A stretch of 64,000 nucleotides of DNA from contig JACKIE010000002.1 of NCBI GenBank assembly GCA_020638635.1, positions 124,001-188,000 of the forward strand, in the 5' to 3' direction. The notes under the pieces are model-generated. The model searched no databases, was not told where the DNA came from, and worked only from the letters and a program-made list of their open reading frames with translations. This DNA comes from Planctomycetota bacterium (GTDB lineage: Bacteria; Planctomycetota; UBA8742; UBA2392). The translations under genes and the position numbers were made by a program. This document shows, piece by piece, positions 8,145 to 17,014 of this stretch. Within the stretch, counting starts at the first letter, position 1. Each line of letters opens with the position of its first letter.

Positions 8145-9137
8145 ATGCGAATCCTCAGCGGCGTACAACCTTCGGGCAAGCTGCACATCGGCAACTACTT
8201 CGGCGCGATCCGCCAGTTCGTGGAGCTGCAGCACAAGGGGCACGGCCTGTACTTCATCGCCGACCTGCACGCGCTGACCACCATCCGCGAGGCGGCCAAG
8301 ATGCGCGAGCTGAGCCACGACGTGGCGCTCAACTTCCTGTCGCTGGGCCTGGACCCGGAGAAGGCCACCCTGTTCCGCCAGAGCGACATCCCGGAGGTCA
8401 CGGAACTCAGCTGGATCCTAAGCACCGTCACGCCCATGGGCCTGCTGGAGCGCGCCCACAGTTTTAAAGACAAAACGGCACGGGGCATCAGCGCGGACCA
8501 CGGGCTGTTTGCTTACCCGGTGCTGATGGCGGCGGACATCCTGGTCTACCACAGTGACGTGGTGCCGGTCGGCAAAGACCAGAAACAGCACCTGGAAATC
8601 ACCCGCGACATCGCGGTCAAGTTCAACCAGACCTACTGCCCCGGTTTCGACACGACCACAGGCGAAGGCGGCGTGCTGAAGCTGCCAAACCCCCACATCC
8701 TGGAGGACACAGCCGTGGTGCCCGGTATTGACGGCCAGAAGATGTCCAAGAGTTACAACAACACGATCGAGCTGTTCGCGCCCGAGAAGGAGGTGAAGAA
8801 GCGAATCATGTCGATCAAGACCGACAGCACGGCGCTTGAAGACCCCAAGAACCCGGACGCCTGCAACGTGTTCGCCTTGCTGAAACTGTTCGCCAAGCCT
8901 GCTGAGTTGGAAGAAATCCGCCAGCTCTATGTTAAAGGAGGGGTCGGTTACGGCGACTTCAAGAAGAAGCTGCTGGAGTTCTTCCTGGCGACCTTCGGCG
9001 ATGCGCGCAAGCGCTACGAAGAGCTGAGCGCCAACGAAGATTACGTGCAGGATGTGTTACGAAAGGGTGCGCTGAAGGCGCGCGAAATCGCGACGGAAGT
9101 GATGGATCAGGTTCGACGCGCCATCGGCCTGAAGTAG
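8145..9137 (+). CDS. trpS: Tryptophanyl-tRNA synthetase
   Basis: This class I aminoacyl-tRNA synthetase charges tRNA-Trp. The class I HIGH motif appears as PSGKLHIGNYFGA near residue 10 and KMSKS as GQKMSKSYNN near residue 200. The protein is 330 residues from the ATG at 8145 (MRILSGVQPSGK), which matches the usual N-terminus. An in-frame ATG at 8127 would add six residues, and neither start has a strong Shine-Dalgarno. The length fits bacterial TrpS. Confidence 0.95.
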   Translation: MRILSGVQPSGKLHIGNYFGAIRQFVELQHKGHGLYFIADLHALTTIREAAKMRELSHDVALNFLSLGLDPEKATLFRQSDIPEVTELSWILSTVTPMGLLERAHSFKDKTARGISADHGLFAYPVLMAADILVYHSDVVPVGKDQKQHLEITRDIAVKFNQTYCPGFDTTTGEGGVLKLPNPHILEDTAVVPGIDGQKMSKSYNNTIELFAPEKEVKKRIMSIKTDSTALEDPKNPDACNVFALLKLFAKPAELEEIRQLYVKGGVGYGDFKKKLLEFFLATFGDARKRYEELSANEDYVQDVLRKGALKAREIATEVMDQVRRAIGLK

Positions 9138-9165
9138 AATGGCGCGACGTACCCAGGAGCATTCA

Positions 9166-9987
9166 ATGTACCCGAACCACAATCGCAACCAGGGTTACCA
9201 GAGCTACGGCCCCGTCGAAGGTGCATACCCGCAGCAAGGCTACCAGGCTGGTCCGCAGTATGCGGCCGGAGGCTACGCAGACAGCATTGACACCGGACAA
9301 GGCATCTACGAAGGCGACCTCGCAAGCGCGAGCGTAGCCGCCTTCGCCAAGAAGGTGTACGTTTACTTCGCCAGTGCATTGTTGACGGCCACGCTGGCCA
9401 GCGTTGGTGGGGTGATGGCGGTTGAACATTTCATCGCCACCCAGAACATCTCGGCGCTGGGCACCATGCGGATCCTGTCGCTGGTGGCGTTCTTCGGCTC
9501 GTTCCTGTTTGTGGTTCTGACGCGCAAGGCGCACAGCCCGCTGAAAACCGGCCTGCTGTACGTGTTTGCCGGCGCCTGCGGGATGATGATCGCCCCGATG
9601 CTGACATTCTTCATGAAGTCCGGCATGGGCATGAGCATCGTGTTCGCTTTCGGCATTGCCACCGTTGTGTGGGGCGGGCTGTCGGTATACGTGCTGGCCA
9701 CGGGCAAGGACTTCCGCGGGCTGGGCGGCTACCTGTTTGCGGGCATTCTGCTGGTGCTGGGGCTGATCCTGCTCAACATCTTCGTTCCGTTCCCCGACGC
9801 GATTTCACGGCTGGTCATGGCCGGCATCCTGCTTCTCTTTGTGGGCTACACCCTGTACGACACCTCCAGGGTAACGCGCGACTACTACCATGCGAATGAC
9901 GCCGTGGGCGCGGCCTTGATGCTGTTCTATGACTTCTTCATCCTGTTCAAGTACATCCTGTATTTCCTGGGCGGCAGCCGGGACTAG
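9166..9987 (+). CDS. Bax inhibitor-1 / YccA family integral membrane protein
   Basis: A 273-residue protein with a Tyr/Gln/Gly-rich cytosolic N-terminus (about 50 residues) and about seven predicted membrane helices. The family C-terminus is recognisable: GYTLYDTSRVTRDY, then DAVGAALMLFYDFFILFKYIL. Bax1-I proteins are pH-sensitive channels, often linked to calcium leak and to quality control of membrane proteins via FtsH. The ATG at 9166 is chosen because AGGAG lies 8 bp upstream; an ATG at 9139 is in frame but poorly placed. Confidence 0.9.
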   Translation: MYPNHNRNQGYQSYGPVEGAYPQQGYQAGPQYAAGGYADSIDTGQGIYEGDLASASVAAFAKKVYVYFASALLTATLASVGGVMAVEHFIATQNISALGTMRILSLVAFFGSFLFVVLTRKAHSPLKTGLLYVFAGACGMMIAPMLTFFMKSGMGMSIVFAFGIATVVWGGLSVYVLATGKDFRGLGGYLFAGILLVLGLILLNIFVPFPDAISRLVMAGILLLFVGYTLYDTSRVTRDYYHANDAVGAALMLFYDFFILFKYILYFLGGSRD

Positions 9988-10057
9988 CGGGGCTTGATAC
10001 AACGGCTACACTCTTCGCGGCAGGCCGGTTGCGGCCTGCCGTTTCCTTGGGATCGCC

Positions 10058-11668
10058 ATGCCGAAGAAGTTCAAGAGAGGCGCTGCCGACCGCAAACGCC
10101 GCGCCGGCAGCAAGAAGGCCCGCAAGCGCGACGCCGAACGGCATGAGCGTAAGGCCCGCCGGCCCAACGCCAAGGTGGTCGGCAAGCGCGGCAAGCCCCG
10201 CCGCACAAAGCCGGAGCGTGAAGAATCACGCCCTGAAGAAGCCGCACCCCTGCGTGAGACGCCCCAGGGCAAGCCCTACACCCGGCGCCAGAAAACCGCG
10301 GCCGAGCTCGGCGTTGAATCGCGCGGCGGCCTGCGCCTGCCCGTGGTGGCGATCGTCGGCCGTCCCAACGTGGGCAAGAGCAGCCTGTTCAACCGCCTGG
10401 CCGGCAGCCGCATTTCGATTGAAGACCCGCGTCCCGGCACCACCCGCGACCGCATCAGCACCCCAGTGCGCATCCGCAGCGAGGACGGCCAATTGCGCGT
10501 TGTCGAGCTGTTCGACACGGCCGGCATCGGCGTGGTGGATGAGCAGCGCGTCAACGAACACGTGCACGAGCAGATCCACAACGCGGTCGCGTCGGCCGAC
10601 GTGGTGGTGCTGCTCGTGGACGTGAAGGAAAGCCCCACCGCCCTGGACCGCGAGGCCGCCAACATGCTGCGCCGCGCCGGGCGCAAGGTGGTGCTGGTTG
10701 CCAACAAGGCCGATGACCCGGCCCACGACAAGCTGGCCGACCAGTTCTTCGAGTTTGGGCTTGGCGACCCGGTGACGTGCTCGGCCAAGGGCGCGCGCAA
10801 GATGAAGCAGGTGGCCGCCGCCGTCTGCGAGTTGTTGCCGCCCAAGACCGGCGCCGAGACCATGGAGCCCCCCGAGTTGCTGCTCGCCATCGTGGGGCGC
10901 CGCAACGTGGGCAAGTCCACGCTGGTGAACGCCTTGGCGGAAGACGAGCGCGTGATCGCCAGCGAGCTGGAGGGTACCACGCGCGACAGTATCGACGTGC
11001 GCTTCACCCACGACGGTAAAACGTTCGTTGCAATCGACACGGCCGGCGTGCGAAAGCGCAGCACACTGCAGCACAGCGTCGAGTTCTTCAGCCAAAGCCG
11101 CAGCTTCCGCGCCGTGCGCCGCGCAAGCGTGGTGGTGCTGATGCTGGACGCGCGCGAGCCGATCACCAAGATCGACCAGCAGCTGGTCGAGCTGGCGGTG
11201 CGCGAAGCCAAGCCGGTGATCATCGCGGTCAACAAGTGGGACCTGGTGAAGGGCCACACGACGGGCTCATTCACGGACTACCTCAGGCGCAAGCTTCACG
11301 CCATCGACTTCGCGCCTGTGGTGTACCTGTCGGCCAAGAACCGCGAGAACGTGTTCGAGCTGCTTGAGGTCGCGCGCGACCTGCACCGGCAGACCGGGCA
11401 CCGCATGGGCACCGGCGAGCTGAACCGCGTGGTAATGGGCGCCTACGACCGCCACCACCCGCAGCCGCGCAAGAGCAGGCTGGGGCGCATCTACTACGCC
11501 ACGCAAGTGGAGACCTATCCGCCCAAGGTAGTGGTGTTCGTGAACGACCCCGAGCTGTTCCCGGAGAACTGGCGGCGCTACCTGCTGCACCAGCTTCAGC
11601 AGGAGTCGGATTTCCCGGAAGTGCCGATTCGCCTGAAATTCAAGGCGCGCGCCAAGGTGCAGTTGTAG
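10058..11668 (+). CDS. der: Ribosome biogenesis GTPase Der (EngA)
   Basis: Der has two tandem GTPase domains and a KH-like C-terminus and acts in assembly of the 50S subunit. Here G-domain 1 has GRPNVGKSS (101-109), DTAGIG and NKAD. G-domain 2 has GRRNVGKST, DTAGVRKRS and NKWD, and the KH-like region follows. The 536-residue length exceeds the usual 450 or so because of an N-terminal extension of about 90 residues rich in Lys and Arg, which may contact rRNA; that is inference. It is followed by the long leader region before nuoA. Confidence 0.95.
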   Translation: MPKKFKRGAADRKRRAGSKKARKRDAERHERKARRPNAKVVGKRGKPRRTKPEREESRPEEAAPLRETPQGKPYTRRQKTAAELGVESRGGLRLPVVAIVGRPNVGKSSLFNRLAGSRISIEDPRPGTTRDRISTPVRIRSEDGQLRVVELFDTAGIGVVDEQRVNEHVHEQIHNAVASADVVVLLVDVKESPTALDREAANMLRRAGRKVVLVANKADDPAHDKLADQFFEFGLGDPVTCSAKGARKMKQVAAAVCELLPPKTGAETMEPPELLLAIVGRRNVGKSTLVNALAEDERVIASELEGTTRDSIDVRFTHDGKTFVAIDTAGVRKRSTLQHSVEFFSQSRSFRAVRRASVVVLMLDAREPITKIDQQLVELAVREAKPVIIAVNKWDLVKGHTTGSFTDYLRRKLHAIDFAPVVYLSAKNRENVFELLEVARDLHRQTGHRMGTGELNRVVMGAYDRHHPQPRKSRLGRIYYATQVETYPPKVVVFVNDPELFPENWRRYLLHQLQQESDFPEVPIRLKFKARAKVQL

Positions 11669-11737
11669 GCAAGGTCACAACCCCGCCACATCAACATTTG
11701 TCCCACACCTGTGGAAAAGAATCTGTCAGCAACTTGC

Positions 11738-11765
11738 TTGACGTGTCAAGAACAAGGGGTACACT
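11738..11765 (+). promoter_or_regulatory. Sigma-70-type promoter upstream of the nuo leader
   Basis: TTGACG at 11738-11743 and TACACT at 11760-11765 are separated by 16 bp. Transcription would start near 11772, giving a leader of about 375 nt before nuoA. This is the best promoter match in the 480-bp interval between der and nuoA. Confidence 0.55.
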
Positions 11766-11779
11766 TCCTCTGTCCGCAA

Positions 11780-12020
11780 GCACTTACGGCGGGCAACGTC
11801 GCCCGGACGCGGGCGGTTACAGATCGGCCTCACGGGCGCACTGCTTTCAGCGCCCAGTGACGCCAGGACCCGAACGAAAGGAGGTGATCTGTGAGTAAAT
11901 CAGACAGTCGAAAGCGTGGGGGGCATCGCTAGCCGAGACCGACGGGCTTGGCTACACGAGCCCATCCCCTGCGTAGATATACGCTGGATTAGGGGTGTCT
12001 GCGAAAGCGGGCACCCCTGC
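11780..12020 (+). ncRNA. Structured leader RNA with alternative hairpins upstream of nuoA
   Basis: The interval holds several self-complementary segments: GGGCGC/GCGCCC around 11835-11856, GGGCT/AGCCC near 11944-11963, and GCGTA/TACGC at 11971-11984. CCCCT at 11966-11970 can pair with AGGGG at 11991-11995, but AGGGGTG at 11991-11997 can instead pair with CACCCCT at 12012-12018. The two pairings exclude each other. With the short ORF at 11891, this layout resembles a leader-peptide attenuator or a riboswitch expression platform. No known class is recognised; the rest of the gap to nuoA shows nothing further. Confidence 0.35.
11891..11932 (+). CDS. 13-codon leader peptide ORF with near-maximal Shine-Dalgarno
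   Basis: A GTG start at 11891 opens a 13-codon frame reading MSKSDSRKRGGHR. It is preceded by AAAGGAGGTGATCT (11877-11890), of which 13 nt are an exact complement of the canonical 3' end of 16S rRNA. The spacing from GGAGG to GTG is 6 nt. Such an extended ribosome binding site ahead of a tiny basic peptide is unlikely by chance, so I think the ORF is translated. It may be a regulatory leader peptide or a very small protein; I do not recognise the sequence. Confidence 0.5.
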   Translation: MSKSDSRKRGGHR

Positions 12021-12147
12021 CGCGCTTAATGAGTTCCGCGTCCCGCATGGCAGGCACAGTTGCCGCCCCGGAACCCTGCGCACCCTTGCTCTTGCCTGCT
12101 GCGTGTTTACGCGGTAAACCGTTCCCTGCAGCAGCTTTGGAGCGGAC

Positions 12148-12591
12148 GTGAACGCCGATATCTTCAGCCTTGCAGTCTACGCCGTGCTGATTTTCCTGGT
12201 CGCCAGCGGCGGCCTGGTTACGTCCATGCTGATCGGCAAGCGTCGCAAGGGCTTCGTCAAGGAAGAGCCCTACGAGTGCGGCGTTCCGCAGATCGGTGAG
12301 ACGCGCACCGAGTTCAACGTGCGCTTCTTCGTGCTTTCGATGCTGTTCGTGCTGTTCGACATCGAAACCGTGCTTCTGGCGCCTTACGCCATGACGTTCC
12401 TGGGCGACGTTGAGAGCGGCAAGGGCGTGGAATATCTGGCCGAAGTGGCCGTGTTCCTGGCTGTGCTGGGTTTCGGCCTGCTGTACGCATGGCGCAAGGG
12501 CGTACTGGACTGGAACGTGCCCCTGGGGCACTCGCCCGACGAAGTCGTCCAGAAGGAACTTACCGGGTCGGAAGCAAAGCGGGCAGCCTGA
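12148..12591 (+). CDS. nuoA: NADH-quinone oxidoreductase subunit A
   Basis: A small membrane subunit of respiratory complex I, close to the quinone-binding junction. The 147-residue product has three transmembrane helices and the conserved loop motif EEPYECGVPQ (about residues 40-50). FNVRFFVLSMLFVLFDIETV, with its conserved acidic pair, marks the second helix. It starts with GTG at 12148 and is followed 11 bp later by nuoB. The leader upstream suggests transcript-level control. Confidence 0.95.
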   Translation: MNADIFSLAVYAVLIFLVASGGLVTSMLIGKRRKGFVKEEPYECGVPQIGETRTEFNVRFFVLSMLFVLFDIETVLLAPYAMTFLGDVESGKGVEYLAEVAVFLAVLGFGLLYAWRKGVLDWNVPLGHSPDEVVQKELTGSEAKRAA

Positions 12592-12602
12592 AAGGTAAAA
12601 AG

Positions 12603-13118
12603 ATGGGCCTCGAGCAGATGATTCCTTCGCTCGCCGGTGATGGCTTCTTCACCACCCAGGTGAACAAGGTGATCGCCTGGGCGCGCAAGAACAGCCTGTG
12701 GCCGTACCCCTTCGGCACCGCATGTTGCGCCATCGAAATGATGGCCACACTCAACTCGCGCTACGATTTATCGCGCTTCGGCGCCGAGGTGATACGCTTC
12801 AGCCCCCGACAATCAGACCTGCTGATCGTCTCCGGCCGCGTGGTGCTGAAGATGATGCCGGTGCTGGCCGAGATCTACCAGCAGATGGGCGAGCCGAAGT
12901 GGGTGATCAGCATGGGCGCTTGCGCCAGCACGGGCGGCGTGTTCAACACCTACCCACAGATTCAGGGTGTGGACCAGTTCATCCCGGTTGACGTGTACAT
13001 CCCCGGCTGCCCGCCCCGCCCGGAAAGCCTGATCGACGGCGTGCTGAAGATCCAGAAGATCATCGACGGCCAGGCCGAGCGCGGTGAGTTCACCCGCCCG
13101 ACCGTGGAAGCAAACTAG
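12603..13118 (+). CDS. nuoB: NADH-quinone oxidoreductase subunit B
   Basis: This complex I subunit carries the terminal 4Fe-4S cluster N2, which passes electrons to quinone. The 171-residue product has the adjacent cysteines in GTACCAIEMM, the third in SMGACASTGG and the fourth in YIPGCPPRPE, the full N2 ligand set. The ATG at 12603 (MGLEQMIPSL) is chosen over a longer upstream frame that overlaps nuoA. It lies between nuoA and a small planctomycete-type gene. Confidence 0.97.
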   Translation: MGLEQMIPSLAGDGFFTTQVNKVIAWARKNSLWPYPFGTACCAIEMMATLNSRYDLSRFGAEVIRFSPRQSDLLIVSGRVVLKMMPVLAEIYQQMGEPKWVISMGACASTGGVFNTYPQIQGVDQFIPVDVYIPGCPPRPESLIDGVLKIQKIIDGQAERGEFTRPTVEAN

Positions 13119-13120
13119 TC

Positions 13121-13372
13121 ATGACGCGCGACGAAATCACGAAGATGTACGAACGGCAGCCGTTTGAGCCATTCCGCATTCACCTAGCGGACGGGCGGGC
13201 AATTGATGTCGTGCATCGGGAGTTCATCGCAATCTCTCCGACGGGGCGCACGGTAACCGTCTATCAGCCTGACGGCGACTGGAACCTGATTGACCTGATG
13301 CTGGTTACGGACATTTCGCCACTCAGAAACGGGAAAGGCCGCAAGGGTGGGGGACGCAAGAAGGCTTCCTAG
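13121..13372 (+). CDS. Small conserved-type protein inserted between nuoB and nuoC
   Basis: An 83-residue protein with the pattern RxPFEPFRIHLADGR, HREFIAISPTGR and DLMLVTDI, ending in a Gly/Lys-rich tail. I know very similar short proteins (QPFxPFxIHxxDGR) as common, scattered, uncharacterised genes in planctomycetes. It starts 2 bp after nuoB and ends 3 bp before nuoC, so it is cotranscribed with complex I genes. A complex I role is not implied: the family occurs in many contexts, and insertion here may be incidental. Confidence 0.75.
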   Translation: MTRDEITKMYERQPFEPFRIHLADGRAIDVVHREFIAISPTGRTVTVYQPDGDWNLIDLMLVTDISPLRNGKGRKGGGRKKAS

Positions 13373-13375
13373 CGG

Positions 13376-13972
13376 ATGAAGACGATGACAGACCAAGCCA
13401 AGCCCGAGCCCAAACTGCCGCCGACCCATGACTCGCATCCGGCCAGCACCCGCGTGCTTGAGGAAAACCAGAACGACCTCGACCAGCTGCGCGACAAGCT
13501 TGCAGGCCGCTGCAGCGACGTGTCCGTCCAGTTCAAGCAGACCGTGATCAAGACCGACCGTGACAACGTGATCGCCGCCCTGGAGATCCTGAAGTCCGAC
13601 CCGGAGTTGAAGTTCAACATGATCACGGACATCACGGCCGTGGACAACATGCGCCGCCCGGATTTCGAGCCGGAGCGCCGCTTCACAGTCATTCACACCG
13701 TCTACAGCGTGGAGCGCCGTAAGCGTGTGCGCCTCGAGACGGACCTGTCCGAAAGCAGCCCGCGCATACCGACCGCAGCCGGCGTCTACAAAGGCGCCGC
13801 CTGGATCGAGCGCGAAATCTACGACATGTACGGCATCGAGTTTGAAGGCCACCCCGACCTGCGTCGCGTGCTGCTGCCCGACTACTACGAGCATTTCCCG
13901 CTGCGCAAGGACTACCCGCTGACAGGCCGCGGCGAGCGCGACAACTTCGTACGCGCTGAGGAAGTGGATTAG
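13376..13972 (+). CDS. nuoC: NADH-quinone oxidoreductase subunit C (30 kDa)
   Basis: A peripheral-arm subunit of complex I that pairs with NuoD to frame the quinone site. The 198-residue product has the family signature WIEREIYDMYGIEFEGHPDL, then LRRVLLPDYYEHFPLRKDYPL near the C-terminus. The N-terminal 40 residues are variable. ATG at 13376 or 13385 could start it. It ends the nuo run; nuoD and the rest are not in this window, so the complex I genes of this genome are split. Confidence 0.95.
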   Translation: MKTMTDQAKPEPKLPPTHDSHPASTRVLEENQNDLDQLRDKLAGRCSDVSVQFKQTVIKTDRDNVIAALEILKSDPELKFNMITDITAVDNMRRPDFEPERRFTVIHTVYSVERRKRVRLETDLSESSPRIPTAAGVYKGAAWIEREIYDMYGIEFEGHPDLRRVLLPDYYEHFPLRKDYPLTGRGERDNFVRAEEVD

Positions 13973-14173
13973 TACAATTGTCACATCAGTGCGGACTGAA
14001 AGGCGGCTGCTGCTCGGGGAGCAAACCGTGCCCGCCCCGCATTGTCGTGCTGCCCGCCACGGACTGACCCTGCTCCGGAAGGTCGGGTCCTTGGACGCAT
14101 CCCGTCGCCTCGGCTCTCCATAAAGCTTTCCTCGCCGTGCAGGTCCTTTTAACACATTGTAATGCAAATCTGT

Positions 14174-14201
14174 TTGAAATCGGACGGGCAGGAGATATAC
14201 T
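14174..14201 (+). promoter_or_regulatory. Sigma-70-type promoter for the hybrid sensor gene
   Basis: TTGAAA at 14174-14179, a 16-bp spacer and TATACT at 14196-14201 form a close sigma-70 consensus. Transcription would begin near 14208, 34 nt before the ATG at 14242. This supports the start at 14242 and rules out the longer in-frame start at 14137. Confidence 0.65.
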
Positions 14202-14241
14202 ACTAACCGTTAATTTCACAACCGAGACCAGCGGCCATCCT

Positions 14242-16986
14242 ATGCCCCCCGAGCAGACGGACTTATTCACCCTGGATCAGGTCCGTGCTGTACTTGAGGC
14301 GATGCGGGCTGGCGTGATCATCACGGACTCAGATGGAAAATTTCGGGTTTTCAACGCCGCGGCCGAGCGCATTATGGGTATCGGCGCCAAGGACGTTGGT
14401 CCGGACCAATGGGCCGACACCTACGGCGTGTTCCATCCCGATCGAACAACACCATATGTGGTGCATGAGTACCCGCTAATGCGCGCGCTCCAGGGAGCCG
14501 TGGTTGACAACGAAGAGATGTTCATTCGCAACCATTCGGTTCCAACGGGCATTCCCATCTCGGTATCGGCCGCTCCCATACATGATCAAGATGGAGCCAT
14601 CATAGGCGGAGTTGCCACGATCTACGACATCTCTCCGGTGAAGCACGTCGAAGGCCGGCTGGATGAAGTCGGCCGGCAGTTGGTGCTTGCCCAGAAACTT
14701 GAAGCTGTGGGGCGGCTGGCCAGCGGTGTCGCGCACGACTTCAACAATCAGTTGTCGGTGATCCTGAGCTTCACTCAGATGGCGCTTGATCAAGTTCCCG
14801 AGGATTCGGAAGCGGCAGCTGACCTGCGCTCCGTGGTCCAGGCCGCCAACCGGGCCGCCACTTTGACGCGCCAGTTGCTGGCCATGAGTCGCCGTTCCGT
14901 ATCCACACCGCGTGTCGTGGTGGCCGATGAAGTCGTCAGCGAAGTTGAAAAGGTTCTGCGCCGCATCATCGGCGAAGATGTGAAGCTCCACGTCAAGCTG
15001 GATTCGAACCAGGCTTGTGTTTCGATGGACCCAACTCAGTTTGAGCAGATCCTGATGAACCTGGTGGTCAACGCTCGTGACGCGATGCCGTCCGGGGGCC
15101 TGATCACCATCACATCCGAGATTGCGGAACTGGACCAGACCTACGCCGCGGGCCACCACGAAGTGAAGCCCGGTCCGTACTATTGCCTGACAGTGACCGA
15201 CACCGGCCACGGCATGGACGCCGAAACTCTATCCCGGCTGTATGAACCATTCTTCACCACCAAGCCCGAAGGCCGAGGTACGGGGCTTGGCATGGCTATC
15301 GTCCATGGGCTGGTCAAACAGTCAAATGGCGTGATCCTTGTGTACTCCGAGCCGGGTGAGGGCACCTCGTTCAAGCTGTACTTCCCCTGCCTGGATGCGG
15401 AAGCCACGCGCACCATCCAGAAACCCGGTGAAGTCAGCGTGGACGGCCGCGGACGCACGGTGCTGCTCGTGGAAGACGACGCCCAAGTGCGCGCAGTGGC
15501 GTCGCGCATCCTCAAGCGCGAGGGATTTGAAGTGCTGGAGGCTTCCAACGCGCAGGAGGCGCGCGAAATCGGGATCGCGGCGGACCGTCCCATCGAAGTG
15601 CTGCTTTCCGACGTGGTAATGCCCGGCGTTTCCGGCCCGGAGCTGGCGGTGCAGCTTAGCCGCATGATCCCGGGCATGCGCGTCGTGCTGATGTCGGGAT
15701 ACCCGGCCGAGGCGCTGCTGAATCGCAAAACGGACCTTGCCAAGGCGAAGCTGATCTCAAAGCCGTTCTCACCGGCCGAGTTGCTGCGCGCGGTTGCAGC
15801 TGTGCTGGCGCCCCGCCAGGACACAGGCAGCGTGGACAAGTCGCTGGGGCATGTGCTGGTGGTGGACGACGACGAAAGTGTCCGCAAGCTGGTACGCCGC
15901 ATGATGGAAACCCGCGGCTACACCGTGGTGGATGCCGAGAGCGTACAGGCCGGCATGGATCAGTTCACGGACGGCCCCGTCGATGTTGTGGTGTCAGACA
16001 TCAACCTGCCTGACGGTCAGGGGCTGGACCTGCTGAAGCAGATCCGCCAGCGCGACATGGACGTGCCGGTGATCCTGATGACCGGCGCGCCGGACCTGGA
16101 GATGGCAACCGAGGCGATCCGATACGGCGCGTTCCGCTTTGTAGCCAAGCCCATTCCACAGGATGAACTGCTGCAGATGGTGTCATACGCCGTCCGCATG
16201 GGCCGGCTTTCCCGGCTCAAGCGTGAAGCGTTGAATCTGACCGGCAAGGATGGAAAACGCCCGCGCGACCCGGCCGGGCTGGAGATCTGTTTTGAAGCTG
16301 CTCTCGATAGGCTGTGGGTAGAGTTCCAGCCAATCATGCGAACCGGTGAGCATACGGCATATGCCTACGAGGTGCTGGCCCGCAATGATGAGCCGACACT
16401 GCGTTCACCCGCGGCTCTGTTCGCGGCAGCAAGGGAGCTTGATCGGCTCAAGGAGTTGGGGCGTTTGATCCGGCGCAAAGCAGCGGAAGCGATCGGGAAT
16501 GCGCCGCCGGGCGCGCTGCTGTTCGTAAACCTGGTAGCCCAGGATCTCGATGACAGTCACCTGTTTGACCCGGATGCTCCGCTTTCGCGAATCGCCGAGC
16601 GCGTGGTACTCGAGCTGACCGAGCGTGAGGCGCTTGAGCCCGGGCAGGAACTGGAAGCCAAGATCCATGCTCTGAGGCAGTTGGGCTTCCGCATCGCGGT
16701 GGACGACCTGGGCGCAGGCTACTCGGGCCTTGCCACCTTTGCACAGCTTTCGCCGGAGATCGTCAAGCTGGACATGTCGCTGGTGCGGGACATCGACAAG
16801 AACCTCGCCAAGCGGAAGACCGTTACCGCGATGATCGAGCTCTGCCAGGGACTCGGCATCAAGGTTGTGGCGGAGGGCATCGAGACATCCGCGGAGCGCG
16901 AGTGCCTGATGCGCCTGGGCTGCGACTTCCTGCAGGGCTACTTCTTTTCACGACCGAGCAAAGAGTTCGTTACCGAGTTGGGGTGA
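14242..16986 (+). CDS. Hybrid sensor histidine kinase fused to two receivers and an EAL phosphodiesterase domain
   Basis: This 914-residue soluble signalling protein has five parts: a PAS-like sensor (about 10-130), a HisKA domain with phosphorylatable His in GVAHDFNNQL (H165), and an ATPase domain ending GRGTGLGMAIVHGL (about 260-380). Receiver 1 follows with acceptor D457, receiver 2 with D586, and a C-terminal EAL domain (about 685-910). The EAL catalytic features look kept: YEVLAR (variant EAL), FVNL, ELTE, DDLGAGYSG, VKLD, AEGIET and QGYFF. It could therefore hydrolyse cyclic di-GMP under phosphorelay control. No membrane segment is visible, so it probably senses a cytoplasmic cue. It has its own promoter. 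Confidence 0.92.
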   Translation: MPPEQTDLFTLDQVRAVLEAMRAGVIITDSDGKFRVFNAAAERIMGIGAKDVGPDQWADTYGVFHPDRTTPYVVHEYPLMRALQGAVVDNEEMFIRNHSVPTGIPISVSAAPIHDQDGAIIGGVATIYDISPVKHVEGRLDEVGRQLVLAQKLEAVGRLASGVAHDFNNQLSVILSFTQMALDQVPEDSEAAADLRSVVQAANRAATLTRQLLAMSRRSVSTPRVVVADEVVSEVEKVLRRIIGEDVKLHVKLDSNQACVSMDPTQFEQILMNLVVNARDAMPSGGLITITSEIAELDQTYAAGHHEVKPGPYYCLTVTDTGHGMDAETLSRLYEPFFTTKPEGRGTGLGMAIVHGLVKQSNGVILVYSEPGEGTSFKLYFPCLDAEATRTIQKPGEVSVDGRGRTVLLVEDDAQVRAVASRILKREGFEVLEASNAQEAREIGIAADRPIEVLLSDVVMPGVSGPELAVQLSRMIPGMRVVLMSGYPAEALLNRKTDLAKAKLISKPFSPAELLRAVAAVLAPRQDTGSVDKSLGHVLVVDDDESVRKLVRRMMETRGYTVVDAESVQAGMDQFTDGPVDVVVSDINLPDGQGLDLLKQIRQRDMDVPVILMTGAPDLEMATEAIRYGAFRFVAKPIPQDELLQMVSYAVRMGRLSRLKREALNLTGKDGKRPRDPAGLEICFEAALDRLWVEFQPIMRTGEHTAYAYEVLARNDEPTLRSPAALFAAARELDRLKELGRLIRRKAAEAIGNAPPGALLFVNLVAQDLDDSHLFDPDAPLSRIAERVVLELTEREALEPGQELEAKIHALRQLGFRIAVDDLGAGYSGLATFAQLSPEIVKLDMSLVRDIDKNLAKRKTVTAMIELCQGLGIKVVAEGIETSAERECLMRLGCDFLQGYFFSRPSKEFVTELG

Positions 16987-17014
16987 CGGCCGGCGGGGGC
17001 CGAAGGCCGAGCCC

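Noticed and set aside
11891..11932. The 13-residue peptide as a known small ribosomal protein
   Set aside because: It is basic, but I could not match it to bTHX, bL36 or bS22 patterns, so I call it only a leader peptide candidate.
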